Positions 8,165 to 16,938 of a DNA stretch of 64,000 bases are shown piece after piece (positions within the stretch are counted from its first letter, which is position 1; each line of letters begins with the position of its first letter). The notes under the pieces are model-generated. The model searched no databases. It had not been told where the DNA came from and saw nothing but the letters and a program-made list of their open reading frames with translations. Made by a program: the position numbers and the translations under genes. Source of the stretch: RGIG3009 sp045595845 (GTDB taxonomy: Bacteria > Bacillota > Clostridia > Oscillospirales > Acutalibacteraceae); the NCBI GenBank assembly GCA_045595845.1, contig JAZOBF010000028.1, positions 1 through 64,000 on the forward strand, read 5' to 3'.

Positions 8165-8447
8165 CAGTTTTTCCCGCTTTTTTACGGACAAGCGGTTTTT
8201 TGACGATTTCACCGTGTTTTTTATATATCGTTTTTTCGCTTTTAACGCGCTTTTTTACATTTCTTTTATCCGGAGGTCTTTTTATATTCCGTTGTATGTA
8301 AAAATTAAAAATAAATTTATTTAAAGCATTGTAATGTATAAAAAAATATGTTACAATAATGCGTGTATTTATACCTTTATATATATTATATATATTAGAA
8401 GTGCGATTTCTTTGGTTTTTAGAATAAAAAAGGAGTTTTGAAAAAGA
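8165..8447. other. AT-rich dnaA upstream spacer
   Basis: The gap between rpmH and dnaA is very A+T rich, with a stretch of alternating TA (about 8378-8396). It may contribute to origin unwinding. I see no clear cluster of DnaA boxes and no credible gene; the short plus-strand reading frame here is low complexity. Confidence 0.5.
8329..8357 (+). promoter_or_regulatory. dnaA promoter
   Basis: -35 TTGTAA (8329-8334), 17 bases, -10 TACAAT (8352-8357). The leader would be about 85 bases, ending in an AAAAAGGAG ribosome binding site. Confidence 0.65.
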
Positions 8448-9794
8448 ATGGAATCGATTAAAGAAGCTTGGTCTGAAATACTTTCATACCTGCAAAATCA
8501 ATCGGATATCAGTCAAGTTGCCTACAATACCTGGATCAGTTGCATTGAGCCCTGTACCATTCGTGATAATGCGGTAGAGGTTTTGGTTCGGACAAATTTT
8601 CAACGCGGCATTATTGAGGGACAATATGCGGAAAAAATCAAAACGGCAGTACGGGAAGTATTGGGTATTCCGTTTGATTTAAAAATCATGTCTGAAGAAG
8701 ATGTGCGTAAGGATGACACAGACGGCAATGCCGCCACGGAGTTTCCGCAAGCTGAGAATTTTATCGAACAGAATCCCGTCACGTGTGAGTATTCGTTTGA
8801 TAATTTTGTGGTTGGCCCGTCCAACAAACTGGCACATGCCGCTTCTCAAGCGGTTGCTACAAAACCGGCGCGAGATTTTAACCCGTTATTTATCTACAGC
8901 GACTCGGGCCTTGGCAAAACGCACTTAATGTTTGCGATTTGCAATGAAATCAGCCGCCGCGATCCTTCAAAAAAAGTCTTGTTCACCAAAGCGGAATTTA
9001 TGACAACGGAATTGATTGAAGCAATCCGCAACGGTTCCACCGCCGAATTTCGCGCGAAATATCGCCATGTAGATGTTCTCTTAATTGACGACATTCAATT
9101 TATTTCGGGAAAACAATCCACACAGGAAGAGTTTTTCCATACCTTTGATGAATTGCATCAAGCAGGCAAACAAATCGTGCTGACCTCCGACCGTCCGCCG
9201 CGTGAAATTGCCACCTTGGAAGAACGCCTTCGCACCCGTTTTGAAATGGGATTAATGGCCGATATTCAGCCGCCGGATTTTGAAACGCGTATGGCCATTA
9301 TTAAAGGAAAGGCACAGCTGTTAGGTATAACCATCAGCGATGATATTGTCAATTATTTAGCGACACACCTAAAGAAAAATGTACGCCAATTAGAGGGAGC
9401 CGTTCGCCGTATTCAAGCACAATGCCTGTTAGAGGGAAAAGCCCCGACACTTATTACGGCACAAGCGGCTATACGGGATATTAAAAGCGATAATCAACCT
9501 GTTACGATTACGGTTGACCGCATCATTACCGAAGTTGCACGTACCATGTCGGTAACCGCAGACGATATCCGTTCCAATAAACATTCCGCCAACATTTCTT
9601 CGGCGCGTCAAGTGGCAATCTATGTTGTCAGAAATGTAACCAGCTTGCCGATGAAATCAATCGGCGAAGAATTCGGCGGACGCGATCATTCCACCGTAGT
9701 ATATGCATTACAAAAAGTTTCAAAACGGATGGAAACCGACTCCGGATTTAACGGTATGATAAAAGATATTATCAAAAACATTTCTGAAAACTAA
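8448..9794 (+). CDS. dnaA: Chromosomal replication initiator DnaA
   Basis: 448 aa with the four DnaA domains: an N-terminal interaction domain (about 1-80), a variable linker, an AAA+ ATPase with Walker A SDSGLGKTHL (about 151-160) and Walker B LLIDDIQF (about 211-218), and a C-terminal DNA-binding domain with the signature GGRDHSTVVYALQKV (about 410-424). It binds ATP and DnaA boxes to open the origin. The ribosome binding site AAAAAGGAG is well placed. It is followed by an intergenic region carrying DnaA-box-like 9-mers and then dnaN. Confidence 0.98.
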   Translation: MESIKEAWSEILSYLQNQSDISQVAYNTWISCIEPCTIRDNAVEVLVRTNFQRGIIEGQYAEKIKTAVREVLGIPFDLKIMSEEDVRKDDTDGNAATEFPQAENFIEQNPVTCEYSFDNFVVGPSNKLAHAASQAVATKPARDFNPLFIYSDSGLGKTHLMFAICNEISRRDPSKKVLFTKAEFMTTELIEAIRNGSTAEFRAKYRHVDVLLIDDIQFISGKQSTQEEFFHTFDELHQAGKQIVLTSDRPPREIATLEERLRTRFEMGLMADIQPPDFETRMAIIKGKAQLLGITISDDIVNYLATHLKKNVRQLEGAVRRIQAQCLLEGKAPTLITAQAAIRDIKSDNQPVTITVDRIITEVARTMSVTADDIRSNKHSANISSARQVAIYVVRNVTSLPMKSIGEEFGGRDHSTVVYALQKVSKRMETDSGFNGMIKDIIKNISEN

Positions 9795-10046
9795 GTGAAA
9801 ACTCTGTGGATTACTGTTTAAAAAATTCAACATTTTATAAACATTCCACACACATACTTTCAACGGTATGTGGAAAGGTAAAAACCTTTCACATTTTTCC
9901 ATTTTTCTTTCCCTGTTCTTTACACATTAAAAAAATTTGTAACCCCTTTATTTTCATAGACAAAACCACTCTTTCAACAATTTAACAATCCCTACTATTT
10001 ACTACTACAAAAGAAAGATATATTTATAAAAGAAAGGACGATTGTG
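9795..10046. other. Origin of replication (oriC), dnaA-dnaN spacer
   Basis: A 252-base gene-free A+T-rich spacer. Near matches to the DnaA box TTWTNCACA occur on both strands: TGTGGATTA at 9805-9813 (one mismatch), CATTCCACA at 9842-9850 (two), TGTGGAAAG at 9869-9877 (one), CCTTTCACA at 9885-9893 (two) and CTTTACACA at 9918-9926 (one). The 9869 and 9885 boxes form an inverted pair around AGGTAAAAACC. The very A+T-rich stretch after 9895 is a candidate unwinding element. A strand-skew analysis of the whole genome would settle it. Confidence 0.65.
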
Positions 10047-11150
10047 ATGCGAATTACTTGTGCAAGACAAGCCTTGGTTGATGCTGTTAATAATGTGCAA
10101 CGAGGTGTAGCTTCAAAGTCCGCATTACCGGCACTTGAAGGCATTTTAATGAAAGCATCGGCAACCTCTTTGTTTTTAGCCGGCTATGACATGGAATTAG
10201 GTATTACCACCACCATTGAAGCTAAAGTAGAAGAAGAGGGAGAGTTGGTATTAACCGCGAAGTTATTTTCCGAAATTATCCGCAAATTACCGGAAGAAGA
10301 AGTGATTATTTTTTCCAATGACCGCAACAATACCGTCATTCGAAGCGGCAACTCGGAATTTACCATTATGGGATTTTCTTCGGCAGATTATCCGAAACTG
10401 CCTACCATCAACGACGGTGCCGCACTTACCATGCCGCAAAATGTTTTAAAAAGCATGATTCGGCAAACTTTATTTGCTGTTGCTCAGACGGATACTCGCC
10501 CGATTCATACGGGTGTTCAATTTGAAATTACGGATAACGAATTACGGTTGGTAGCCGTAGACGGCTCTCGCCTTGCCATGCGTTGTGAAAAAATCAAAAG
10601 CAGCGAATCGTTGCAATTTGTTGTTCCCGGCAAAACGCTGGGCGAAGTTTTAAAATTACTGGGTGAGGAAGATGAACCGTTATATATCACGGTTGGCTCC
10701 CGTCATATTATTATGGAAATTAACGGCTATTCCGTATTTTCTCGGTTGTTGGACGGTGATTTTTTACCGTATCGTAAAGCAATTCCGATGCAGACAACCA
10801 CAAAAATCCGCGTAAAAACCCGTGAAATGATTGATGCGGTGGATCGTGCATCCTTGGTTATCAGCGACCGCTTAAAATCTCCTCTCATTTGCCGATTTAA
10901 AGATGATCAGGTTTTTCTTTCTTGTATCACGGCACTTGGCAGTGTAAATGAGGTGTTAGCGGTTGGTATGGAAGGCCGCCCGGAAGAAATGGGCTTTAAT
11001 TGCCGATTCTTATTGGATGCTTTGCGCAATACCGAAAGTGACGAAATATTGATTGAACTCAACGGAGCCCAGGCACCCATGAAGATTGTACCGACTTCGG
11101 GCGAACAATTCTTATTCTTGGTGTTGCCGGTTAAATTAAAACGCGTATGA
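10047..11150 (+). CDS. dnaN: DNA polymerase III sliding clamp (beta subunit)
   Basis: 367 aa, normal for the beta clamp, which encircles DNA and tethers polymerase. It starts MRITCARQALVDAV and has the three clamp domains, with the C-terminal MKIVPTSGEQFLFLVLPV pattern. I chose the ATG at 10047 over the GTG one codon earlier because AAAGGA lies at the right distance. It overlaps yaaA by four bases. Confidence 0.96.
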   Translation: MRITCARQALVDAVNNVQRGVASKSALPALEGILMKASATSLFLAGYDMELGITTTIEAKVEEEGELVLTAKLFSEIIRKLPEEEVIIFSNDRNNTVIRSGNSEFTIMGFSSADYPKLPTINDGAALTMPQNVLKSMIRQTLFAVAQTDTRPIHTGVQFEITDNELRLVAVDGSRLAMRCEKIKSSESLQFVVPGKTLGEVLKLLGEEDEPLYITVGSRHIIMEINGYSVFSRLLDGDFLPYRKAIPMQTTTKIRVKTREMIDAVDRASLVISDRLKSPLICRFKDDQVFLSCITALGSVNEVLAVGMEGRPEEMGFNCRFLLDALRNTESDEILIELNGAQAPMKIVPTSGEQFLFLVLPVKLKRV

Positions 11151-11350
11151 TAACAAAAATACAAACAGAATTTATCCGTCTCGATGCCTTATTGAAACTT
11201 GTCGGTGTTGCAGATACGGGCGGACAAGCAAAATGGAAGATTCAAGACGGAACGGTTTCTGTCAACGGAGAGGTTTGCACGATGCGGGGAAAAAAAATCC
11301 GACCGGGCGATACCGTAACCGTGGAAGAGACCACAATAACGGTCGAGTGA
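11147..11350 (+). CDS. yaaA: S4-domain RNA-binding protein YaaA
   Basis: 67 aa consisting of one S4 RNA-binding domain (FIRLDALLKLVGVADTGGQA, then VNGEVCTMRGKKIRPGD). This family sits between dnaN and recF throughout Firmicutes and is linked to ribosome assembly. The start codon overlaps the dnaN stop (ATGA). It ends 13 bases before recF. Confidence 0.92.
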   Translation: MITKIQTEFIRLDALLKLVGVADTGGQAKWKIQDGTVSVNGEVCTMRGKKIRPGDTVTVEETTITVE

Positions 11351-11363
11351 GGCGGATAAAGTA

Positions 11364-12464
11364 ATGCAAGTTTCCCGCTTAACTTTTGAGGGATTTCGCA
11401 ACCTAAAACCCGGCTCGTTTGAACCCGACAGCGGTGTAAATGTCATTGTCGGCGAAAACGCACAGGGAAAAACCAATCTTTTGGAAGCCATTTGGTTATT
11501 TACCGGTACAAAAAGTTTTCGCTCTGCCAAAGACAGTGAACTCATTGGCTTTGATTGTGATAAAAGCCGTCTTGAAATGATGTTTGAGGCAGGCGGCCGC
11601 GAACAACAAGCGGAAATTGTCATTGAAACGCGCCGCACGGCAACGCTCAACGGGATTAAACAAGCATCCGCAGCTAAATTAGCGGGGGTATTTTGCGGAG
11701 TTGTCTTTTCACCGATTCATTTATCGTTAATAAAAGGCGGCCCGTCGGAACGGCGTCGTTTGATTGATGCCGCCTACTGTCAACTTCGTCCGACATATGT
11801 AAAAACGCTGTCCGAATATGCCCGTATTCTGGCACAACGCAATGCGGTGTGTAAAGCGCGGAACACGGGAGAAGCGGCGGCGGAGCTGCTTGATTTGTGG
11901 GATTATCAGTTGGCACAGGCAGGTTGTCGTATTTTGCATGCACGACAACGGTATGTTCAGCGCATGGCAACCACGGCACGTAAGATTTACCAAGGGTTGT
12001 CCGGCGGGCGGGAAGAATTTGATCTTCGCTATGCGTCTACCGTTCCCGTTTTACCGGAACAAACGCCCGCAGAAATGGCGGAAAAACTGTATGAAGAACT
12101 GCGTATTCGTCGTCGTTGCGATTTTGCCGCCGGTTTTACCACCGTCGGACCGCATCGGGATGATATGGAAGTATACATTAACGGAAAATCCGCACGGAGT
12201 TTTGCGTCGCAAGGCCAACAGCGTTCTGCCGTACTGGCAATCAAGCTTGCTGAAGCGGCACTTCTTGAGGAAGTCACGGGAGAAAAACCTATTGCGCTGT
12301 TGGATGATGTGATGAGCGAGCTGGACCATTCCCGTCAGGAATACATTCTCAATCATATTAAAAACTGGCAGGTATTTATTACCTGTTGTGATCCCGAACC
12401 GCTGAAAAGTTTAAAAAGCGGACAACAAATTTTTGTAAAAAACGGCGAGCTTTCCACAAAATAG
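11364..12464 (+). CDS. recF: DNA replication and repair protein RecF
   Basis: 366 aa SMC-like ATPase that loads RecA at single-strand gaps. Walker A is GENAQGKTNLLEA (residues about 30-42). The ABC signature region contains SQGQQRSAVLAIKLAE, and Walker B is PIALLDDVMSELD. Its position after yaaA and before remB/gyrB is the standard Firmicute order. Confidence 0.96.
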   Translation: MQVSRLTFEGFRNLKPGSFEPDSGVNVIVGENAQGKTNLLEAIWLFTGTKSFRSAKDSELIGFDCDKSRLEMMFEAGGREQQAEIVIETRRTATLNGIKQASAAKLAGVFCGVVFSPIHLSLIKGGPSERRRLIDAAYCQLRPTYVKTLSEYARILAQRNAVCKARNTGEAAAELLDLWDYQLAQAGCRILHARQRYVQRMATTARKIYQGLSGGREEFDLRYASTVPVLPEQTPAEMAEKLYEELRIRRRCDFAAGFTTVGPHRDDMEVYINGKSARSFASQGQQRSAVLAIKLAEAALLEEVTGEKPIALLDDVMSELDHSRQEYILNHIKNWQVFITCCDPEPLKSLKSGQQIFVKNGELSTK

Positions 12465-12481
12465 CGGGACATTGTGGAAAA
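12451..12481. repeat. Inverted DnaA-box-like pair at the recF end
   Basis: TTTCCACA (12451-12458) and TGTGGAAAA (12473-12481) face each other across 14 bases, overlapping the recF stop and the remB leader. The right copy is an exact TTWTNCACA on the minus strand. There is no T-tract, so it is not a standard terminator. Confidence 0.45.
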
Positions 12482-12492
12482 AAGGAGCAGAT

Positions 12493-12759
12493 ATGTATTT
12501 ACATATTGGGCAGGAAACGGTCGTGCCGATGAGAGAAATCGTCGGGATCTTTGATATGGAAAACACCACCATTTCCAAAAACACCCGTATCTTTTTAAAC
12601 GAAGCACAGCGACAGGGACGGGTGATCACCGTCGGGGAAGATCTGCCGAAAAGCTTTGTGGTCTGTCAAAAAGGGGATAACAGCCCGCCGACGGTCTATA
12701 TTTCGCAAATATCCTGCGCAACCCTGTTAAAAAGAGCCGCCTCTTTGCGGTCAATTTGA
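12493..12759 (+). CDS. remB: Extracellular matrix regulator RemB-like (DUF370)
   Basis: 88 aa. It starts MYLHIGQETVVPMREIVGIFD, typical of the DUF370/RemB family (B. subtilis YaaB) found between recF and gyrB. In Bacillus, RemA and RemB influence biofilm matrix genes; the role here is inferred from family and position. The ATG at 12493 has AAAGGAG ahead of it and is preferred to one seven codons upstream. It ends 19 bases before the gyrB start. Confidence 0.85.
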   Translation: MYLHIGQETVVPMREIVGIFDMENTTISKNTRIFLNEAQRQGRVITVGEDLPKSFVVCQKGDNSPPTVYISQISCATLLKRAASLRSI

Positions 12760-12778
12760 GTGAATGAGAGGAACCGAC

Positions 12779-14743
12779 ATGAGCACCGAAATGGAAATGG
12801 ATCAGAATTTAGAAAACGAAATGACTCGAGCCGACGGTGAAGTCTATGACGAAAGCCAGATACAAGTTCTGGAAGGGCTGGAGGCTGTTCGCAAACGCCC
12901 CGGTATGTATATCGGCTCAACGGGCCCGCGCGGTCTGCATCATTTGGTATATGAAATTGTGGATAACTCCATCGACGAGGCGTTGGCGGGGTTCTGTACG
13001 CATATCGAGGTAGATATCCTTCCCGGAAATGTTATCTCGGTACGCGATAACGGCCGCGGTATTCCTGTTGGTATCAACGAGAAACTCGGCATTCCCACGG
13101 TGACGGTCGTGTTGACGGTATTGCATGCGGGCGGCAAGTTCGGGGGAAGCGGTTATAAAGTATCGGGCGGTCTGCACGGCGTGGGTTCGTCGGTCGTTAA
13201 CGCCCTATCCGAGTGGCTTGAAGTGGAGATATCCCGTGAGGGCAAAGTATTTGCACAACGCTTTGAACGCGGCGTTGCCACCTCCGAGTTGACGGTAATC
13301 GGCACATCTGATTGTGATGGCACGCTGATTCGCTTTAAAGCAGATGCGGAGATTTTCACCGAAACTACCGAATATGAATACGAAGTGTTGCAAAAGCGTT
13401 TGCGTGAGCAGGCGTTTCTTAATGCCGGTCTTAAAATCACGCTTTCGGATTTACGCAACGAAGATAATATCGTATCGCAGGAATATTGCTACGAAGGCGG
13501 TATTTCGTCCTTTGTTGAGTTTATGAACAAAACCCGCGGGTATCAAGCGTTGCACGAAGAAGTGGTGCACATGGCATTGACCGACGGGGATTCCATTGCG
13601 GAGGTAGCGTTCCAATATAACGACAGCTATAACGAAAATATCATTTCGTTTGCCAATAACATTCATACGGTAGACGGCGGTACACACGAAAACTCGTTCA
13701 AAAACGGTATTACGCGTATTCTCAACGATTATGCACGCCGTCACAATATGCTCAAGGAAGCGGATTCCAACTTAAAAGGCGATGATGTCCGCGAAGGATT
13801 AACCGCGGTTATCAGCGTCAAGCTGAAAGACGCGCAGTTTGAAGGCCAGACCAAAGCGAAACTCGGCAACACGGCGATGGGTACGCTGATTACACAGTTA
13901 CTCAACGAAAAACTGGCACCGTATCTGGAGGAAAATCCGTCGGTTGCCAGAGGAATTTTGGAAAAATCCATCAATGCCGCACGCGTGCGGGAAGCCGCAC
14001 AAAAAGCCAGAGAATTGGCGCGCAAAAAGAGCGGACTTGCCTCCACGCGGATGCCTGACAAACTTGCCGACTGTATTTGGAGCGATGCCGAACGCACCGA
14101 GTTGTACATCGTAGAGGGCGATTCTGCAGGTGGTTCCGCCATTCAAGGGCGCGACCGCAACTTCCAGGCAATTTTGTCTATGTGGGGTAAAATGCTCAAT
14201 GTCGAGAAAGCCCGTCTGGATAAAGTGTACGGCAACGAAAAACTGATTCCGGTCATTGTGGCACTCGGCTGCGGTATCGGCGAGGATTTTGATTTATCGA
14301 AACTTCGCTACGGAAAAGTCATTATTATGGCGGATGCGGATGTGGATGGTGCCCATATTCGCACCTTGTTGCTCACCTTCTTCTTCCGCTATATGCGCCC
14401 GCTTATCGAAGAGGGGCATGTGTATATCGCACAACCGCCGCTGTTTAAAGTTTCAAAAGGCAAGCAGGTGCGGTATGCGTTTTCGGATGAAGAGCGCGAC
14501 CGCTATATTGAAGAGCTGGGCGGTAACACCGACATTCAGCGCTACAAAGGTCTTGGTGAAATGGACCCCGAGCAGTTGTGGGAAACCACGATGGACCCCG
14601 CGTTCCGCACCATGCTGAAAGTGGAGTTGTCTGATGCGGTTGCGGCAGATGAAACCTTTACCATCTTAATGGGCGACAAGGTGGAACCGCGTCGCGAATT
14701 CATCGAAAAGAACGCAAAATATGTGTCGAATCTCGACATTTGA
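12779..14743 (+). CDS. gyrB: DNA gyrase subunit B
   Basis: 654 aa ATPase subunit of gyrase. The GHKL ATP site includes EIVDNSIDEALAG and DNGRGIPVG, the K-loop region contains GGLHGVGSSVVNAL, and the TOPRIM domain has YIVEGDSAGGSA and IIMADADVDGAHI. The C-terminus is QRYKGLGEMDPEQLWETTM. The start at 12779 is preferred because AGAGG lies 7 bases ahead; an in-frame ATG five codons earlier has no ribosome binding site. gyrA follows 2.2 kb later, separated by two membrane-protein genes. Confidence 0.97.
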   Translation: MSTEMEMDQNLENEMTRADGEVYDESQIQVLEGLEAVRKRPGMYIGSTGPRGLHHLVYEIVDNSIDEALAGFCTHIEVDILPGNVISVRDNGRGIPVGINEKLGIPTVTVVLTVLHAGGKFGGSGYKVSGGLHGVGSSVVNALSEWLEVEISREGKVFAQRFERGVATSELTVIGTSDCDGTLIRFKADAEIFTETTEYEYEVLQKRLREQAFLNAGLKITLSDLRNEDNIVSQEYCYEGGISSFVEFMNKTRGYQALHEEVVHMALTDGDSIAEVAFQYNDSYNENIISFANNIHTVDGGTHENSFKNGITRILNDYARRHNMLKEADSNLKGDDVREGLTAVISVKLKDAQFEGQTKAKLGNTAMGTLITQLLNEKLAPYLEENPSVARGILEKSINAARVREAAQKARELARKKSGLASTRMPDKLADCIWSDAERTELYIVEGDSAGGSAIQGRDRNFQAILSMWGKMLNVEKARLDKVYGNEKLIPVIVALGCGIGEDFDLSKLRYGKVIIMADADVDGAHIRTLLLTFFFRYMRPLIEEGHVYIAQPPLFKVSKGKQVRYAFSDEERDRYIEELGGNTDIQRYKGLGEMDPEQLWETTMDPAFRTMLKVELSDAVAADETFTILMGDKVEPRREFIEKNAKYVSNLDI

Positions 14744-14754
14744 GGAATAACCGA

Positions 14755-15852
14755 ATGAAAGAGACTTTTAGGGGGGCGGCGTTCCCCGTTGATCTCAGTC
14801 GCGAGGAATATGTACGCTCGCAGGAGGTTTTGTCAAAACGCGCCGGCGGCATGACACGCGGGATGCGTGTTATATCGTTGTTTATGCTGGCGGCTTGCGT
14901 CGTAATGGGCATACTGGATTTTCAGTATTCCCACCAACCGGATTGGTCGCTTGTTTCTCTGTTGGTATTGCTTATCGTCTCAGAACTGTGGATGATGCTC
15001 ACCTTACCGACTCAACTCAAACGCCGCAGTGAAGCGGCATACGATGCGACGGTATACGGCGGATACGAATTTTCAGGAACGGTTACCGTTGAATCGGATG
15101 CCGTCCGCAAACGCACAGCGACATCGACGGCGGTGATTCCGTATGAACAATGCCGCGTGTACGCCGAAACGGCGGACATGATGATTTTTTGCGGAATGGA
15201 CGGAAAATCAATTGTTATTCCCGCACGGTTTTTGACCGAGCAAACGGCGGCCGTCATACGGCAAGCGGCACGGGAGAACATACCGCTGACACGGCAACTG
15301 CTGCTGGAAAAACTGGTACCGTGCGCCGATGAACAGGCGATTGCCATCGAGTGTACCCCCAAAAAAACCGAAGAGGTTTTGATGACGGTGGAAATCGAAT
15401 ATACCGACAACGAGATTGTCGGTATCGCATCCGACGCGGCGATTGAGCAGTTTTTTCAAACGATTGCCAACAAGTGTCTGGGGATGACAATGCTTGCATC
15501 GTTCGGATTTTTTGCATGGAATATTAAACCGTTACCGTTATTTTTATCGGCACTGCTGATTGCGTTTCTGGTAGCGGTTATCCGCGCACGCACCCGTATG
15601 CGTCGCATGATAACGCGCACGGAACGCGGCGTTTGTCGGTTACGTGTGGAGTTTACCGACGCACATGTTTTGCTGATTGGCAAGGCGGATGGGATGCGTC
15701 CGATGCGGTTGCCGTGGAAACACATCACGCGGGCCGTTGATTGTCGGGATACCGTTGAGTTCTATACCGGCAAGGACCGTCAGTTATCCGTTCCGAAACG
15801 GTGTATTACCGATTTTGAAGCGTTACGGGAGATTGTGGATTCCCATATGTAA
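14755..15852 (+). CDS. YcxB-like membrane protein with two lobes
   Basis: 365 aa, probably YcxB-like (PF14317). The protein is an internal duplication. Each half has an acidic N-terminal stretch, a pair of hydrophobic helices (about 40-85 and 240-270) and a soluble beta-rich domain of the YcxB type (VIPYEQCRVYAETADMMIFC in the first, LPWKHITRAVDCRDTVEFY in the second), each ending in a Pro-rich strand such as LSVPKRCI. Function is unknown. The start at 14755 follows GAGGAA that overlaps the gyrB stop. The next gene has the same architecture. Confidence 0.65.
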   Translation: MKETFRGAAFPVDLSREEYVRSQEVLSKRAGGMTRGMRVISLFMLAACVVMGILDFQYSHQPDWSLVSLLVLLIVSELWMMLTLPTQLKRRSEAAYDATVYGGYEFSGTVTVESDAVRKRTATSTAVIPYEQCRVYAETADMMIFCGMDGKSIVIPARFLTEQTAAVIRQAARENIPLTRQLLLEKLVPCADEQAIAIECTPKKTEEVLMTVEIEYTDNEIVGIASDAAIEQFFQTIANKCLGMTMLASFGFFAWNIKPLPLFLSALLIAFLVAVIRARTRMRRMITRTERGVCRLRVEFTDAHVLLIGKADGMRPMRLPWKHITRAVDCRDTVEFYTGKDRQLSVPKRCITDFEALREIVDSHM

Positions 15853-15867
15853 AAGGAGGAACGCCCG

Positions 15868-16911
15868 TTGGACAACTACACAGCACAGTCGCCGCAGCTT
15901 GTTGTGGCGGGGCGTTTTCTCACGGGAGAGGAAGAAGAACGCTGGCAACGAGTGTTGCGGGATCCGGTTTTGGGTTTGTTACGGGTGATTCTCGTAATCT
16001 TACTGTGTGTTTTTTCCATACAAGGAGCGGGACTTGCGGCGGCAAGCGATTGGCGGATGCCGCTTGTGGTGTTCCCGCTGGAGGCGGCGTGTTTTTGTTT
16101 CCTGATTGTTTGGGCACGGCGAATCCGTCGCCGAAAACAACAAGCACAGGAGAGTGTCTGGTTGGATCGGTGGCAAGATACGAAGACGGTGCGTGCGGGA
16201 TGCATGATCTCGCTGTACCGCGACCGCGCGGTGTACAGTACCATGCGCGGGAGCAGTGTTTTGCATTTTGATGATGTGACGCATTTTTGCGAAACAGAGG
16301 ACGGAATCGCGATTGGGAACGCTCGGTTTACCATCTGTTTTCGCGGCATGGATTTAACCTCGGCCGAACTGGTCGCCGTCCGCCGCTTTTTACAGCAAGG
16401 CGGTATCGGCTCGCGGTATTCTTTGAAAGCAGCCACAATCCCTCGGCGGGTTGAGCCGTTGCCGCATGTCCGCTTTGCCAATTACGATACCGTGATTACC
16501 CGTGCGGCCGTTATGCCGACGGAAGACAAATACGAACTCTCAGAGTTGTTGGGAATCATCCTGCCCCAGATGATTTTGTATAGTTTGGTGCCGGCATTCA
16601 TGATAGCACCGACACCGTTGCCGCTTCTCAACTGTGTAATTTTCGGCGTGGTTTTCGCGCTTGTCGGGGTACTGTTAACCTATCTGGCGCGCTTTTTAAA
16701 AAAACGCGACAAAACGCCGGTGCGTCTGGCGTTCACAAAAGACGGGATTGCCAGACAGCAGGCAGGCGTTGTTACCTTCGCCGTGCGTGGGCGATATGCG
16801 ATGCGCACATCCGAAAACGGAATGACGGTATACTTCACGAACGGCGAACAACTGGAGATTCCTTGGGAATCGGCAGAAGACGCCGAGGCCCTTAAACATG
16901 AATTTTCCTAA
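15868..16911 (+). CDS. Second YcxB-like membrane protein
   Basis: 347 aa. It has the same two-lobe plan as the preceding protein: helix pair (about 35-85), soluble domain (CMISLYRDRAVYSTMRGSS and HFDDVTHFCETEDGIAIG), a second helix pair (about 228-270) and a second soluble domain ending LEIPWESAEDAEALK. It is therefore probably a diverged paralogue (inference). It uses a TTG start with a strong AAAGGAGGA seven bases ahead, 15 bases after the previous stop. It ends 27 bases before gyrA, so both probably share the gyrase transcript. Confidence 0.55.
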   Translation: MDNYTAQSPQLVVAGRFLTGEEEERWQRVLRDPVLGLLRVILVILLCVFSIQGAGLAAASDWRMPLVVFPLEAACFCFLIVWARRIRRRKQQAQESVWLDRWQDTKTVRAGCMISLYRDRAVYSTMRGSSVLHFDDVTHFCETEDGIAIGNARFTICFRGMDLTSAELVAVRRFLQQGGIGSRYSLKAATIPRRVEPLPHVRFANYDTVITRAAVMPTEDKYELSELLGIILPQMILYSLVPAFMIAPTPLPLLNCVIFGVVFALVGVLLTYLARFLKKRDKTPVRLAFTKDGIARQQAGVVTFAVRGRYAMRTSENGMTVYFTNGEQLEIPWESAEDAEALKHEFS

Positions 16912-16938
16912 ACAGGTTCTGATAAAGGAGATAAAACA

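Noticed and set aside
8091..8324. 77-codon plus-strand frame between rpmH and dnaA
   Set aside because: Phe- and Tyr-rich low-complexity translation of A+T-rich DNA that overlaps rpmH and its promoter.
11674..12356. Several overlapping minus-strand frames opposite recF
   Set aside because: All lie opposite intact RecF motifs and lack ribosome binding sites.
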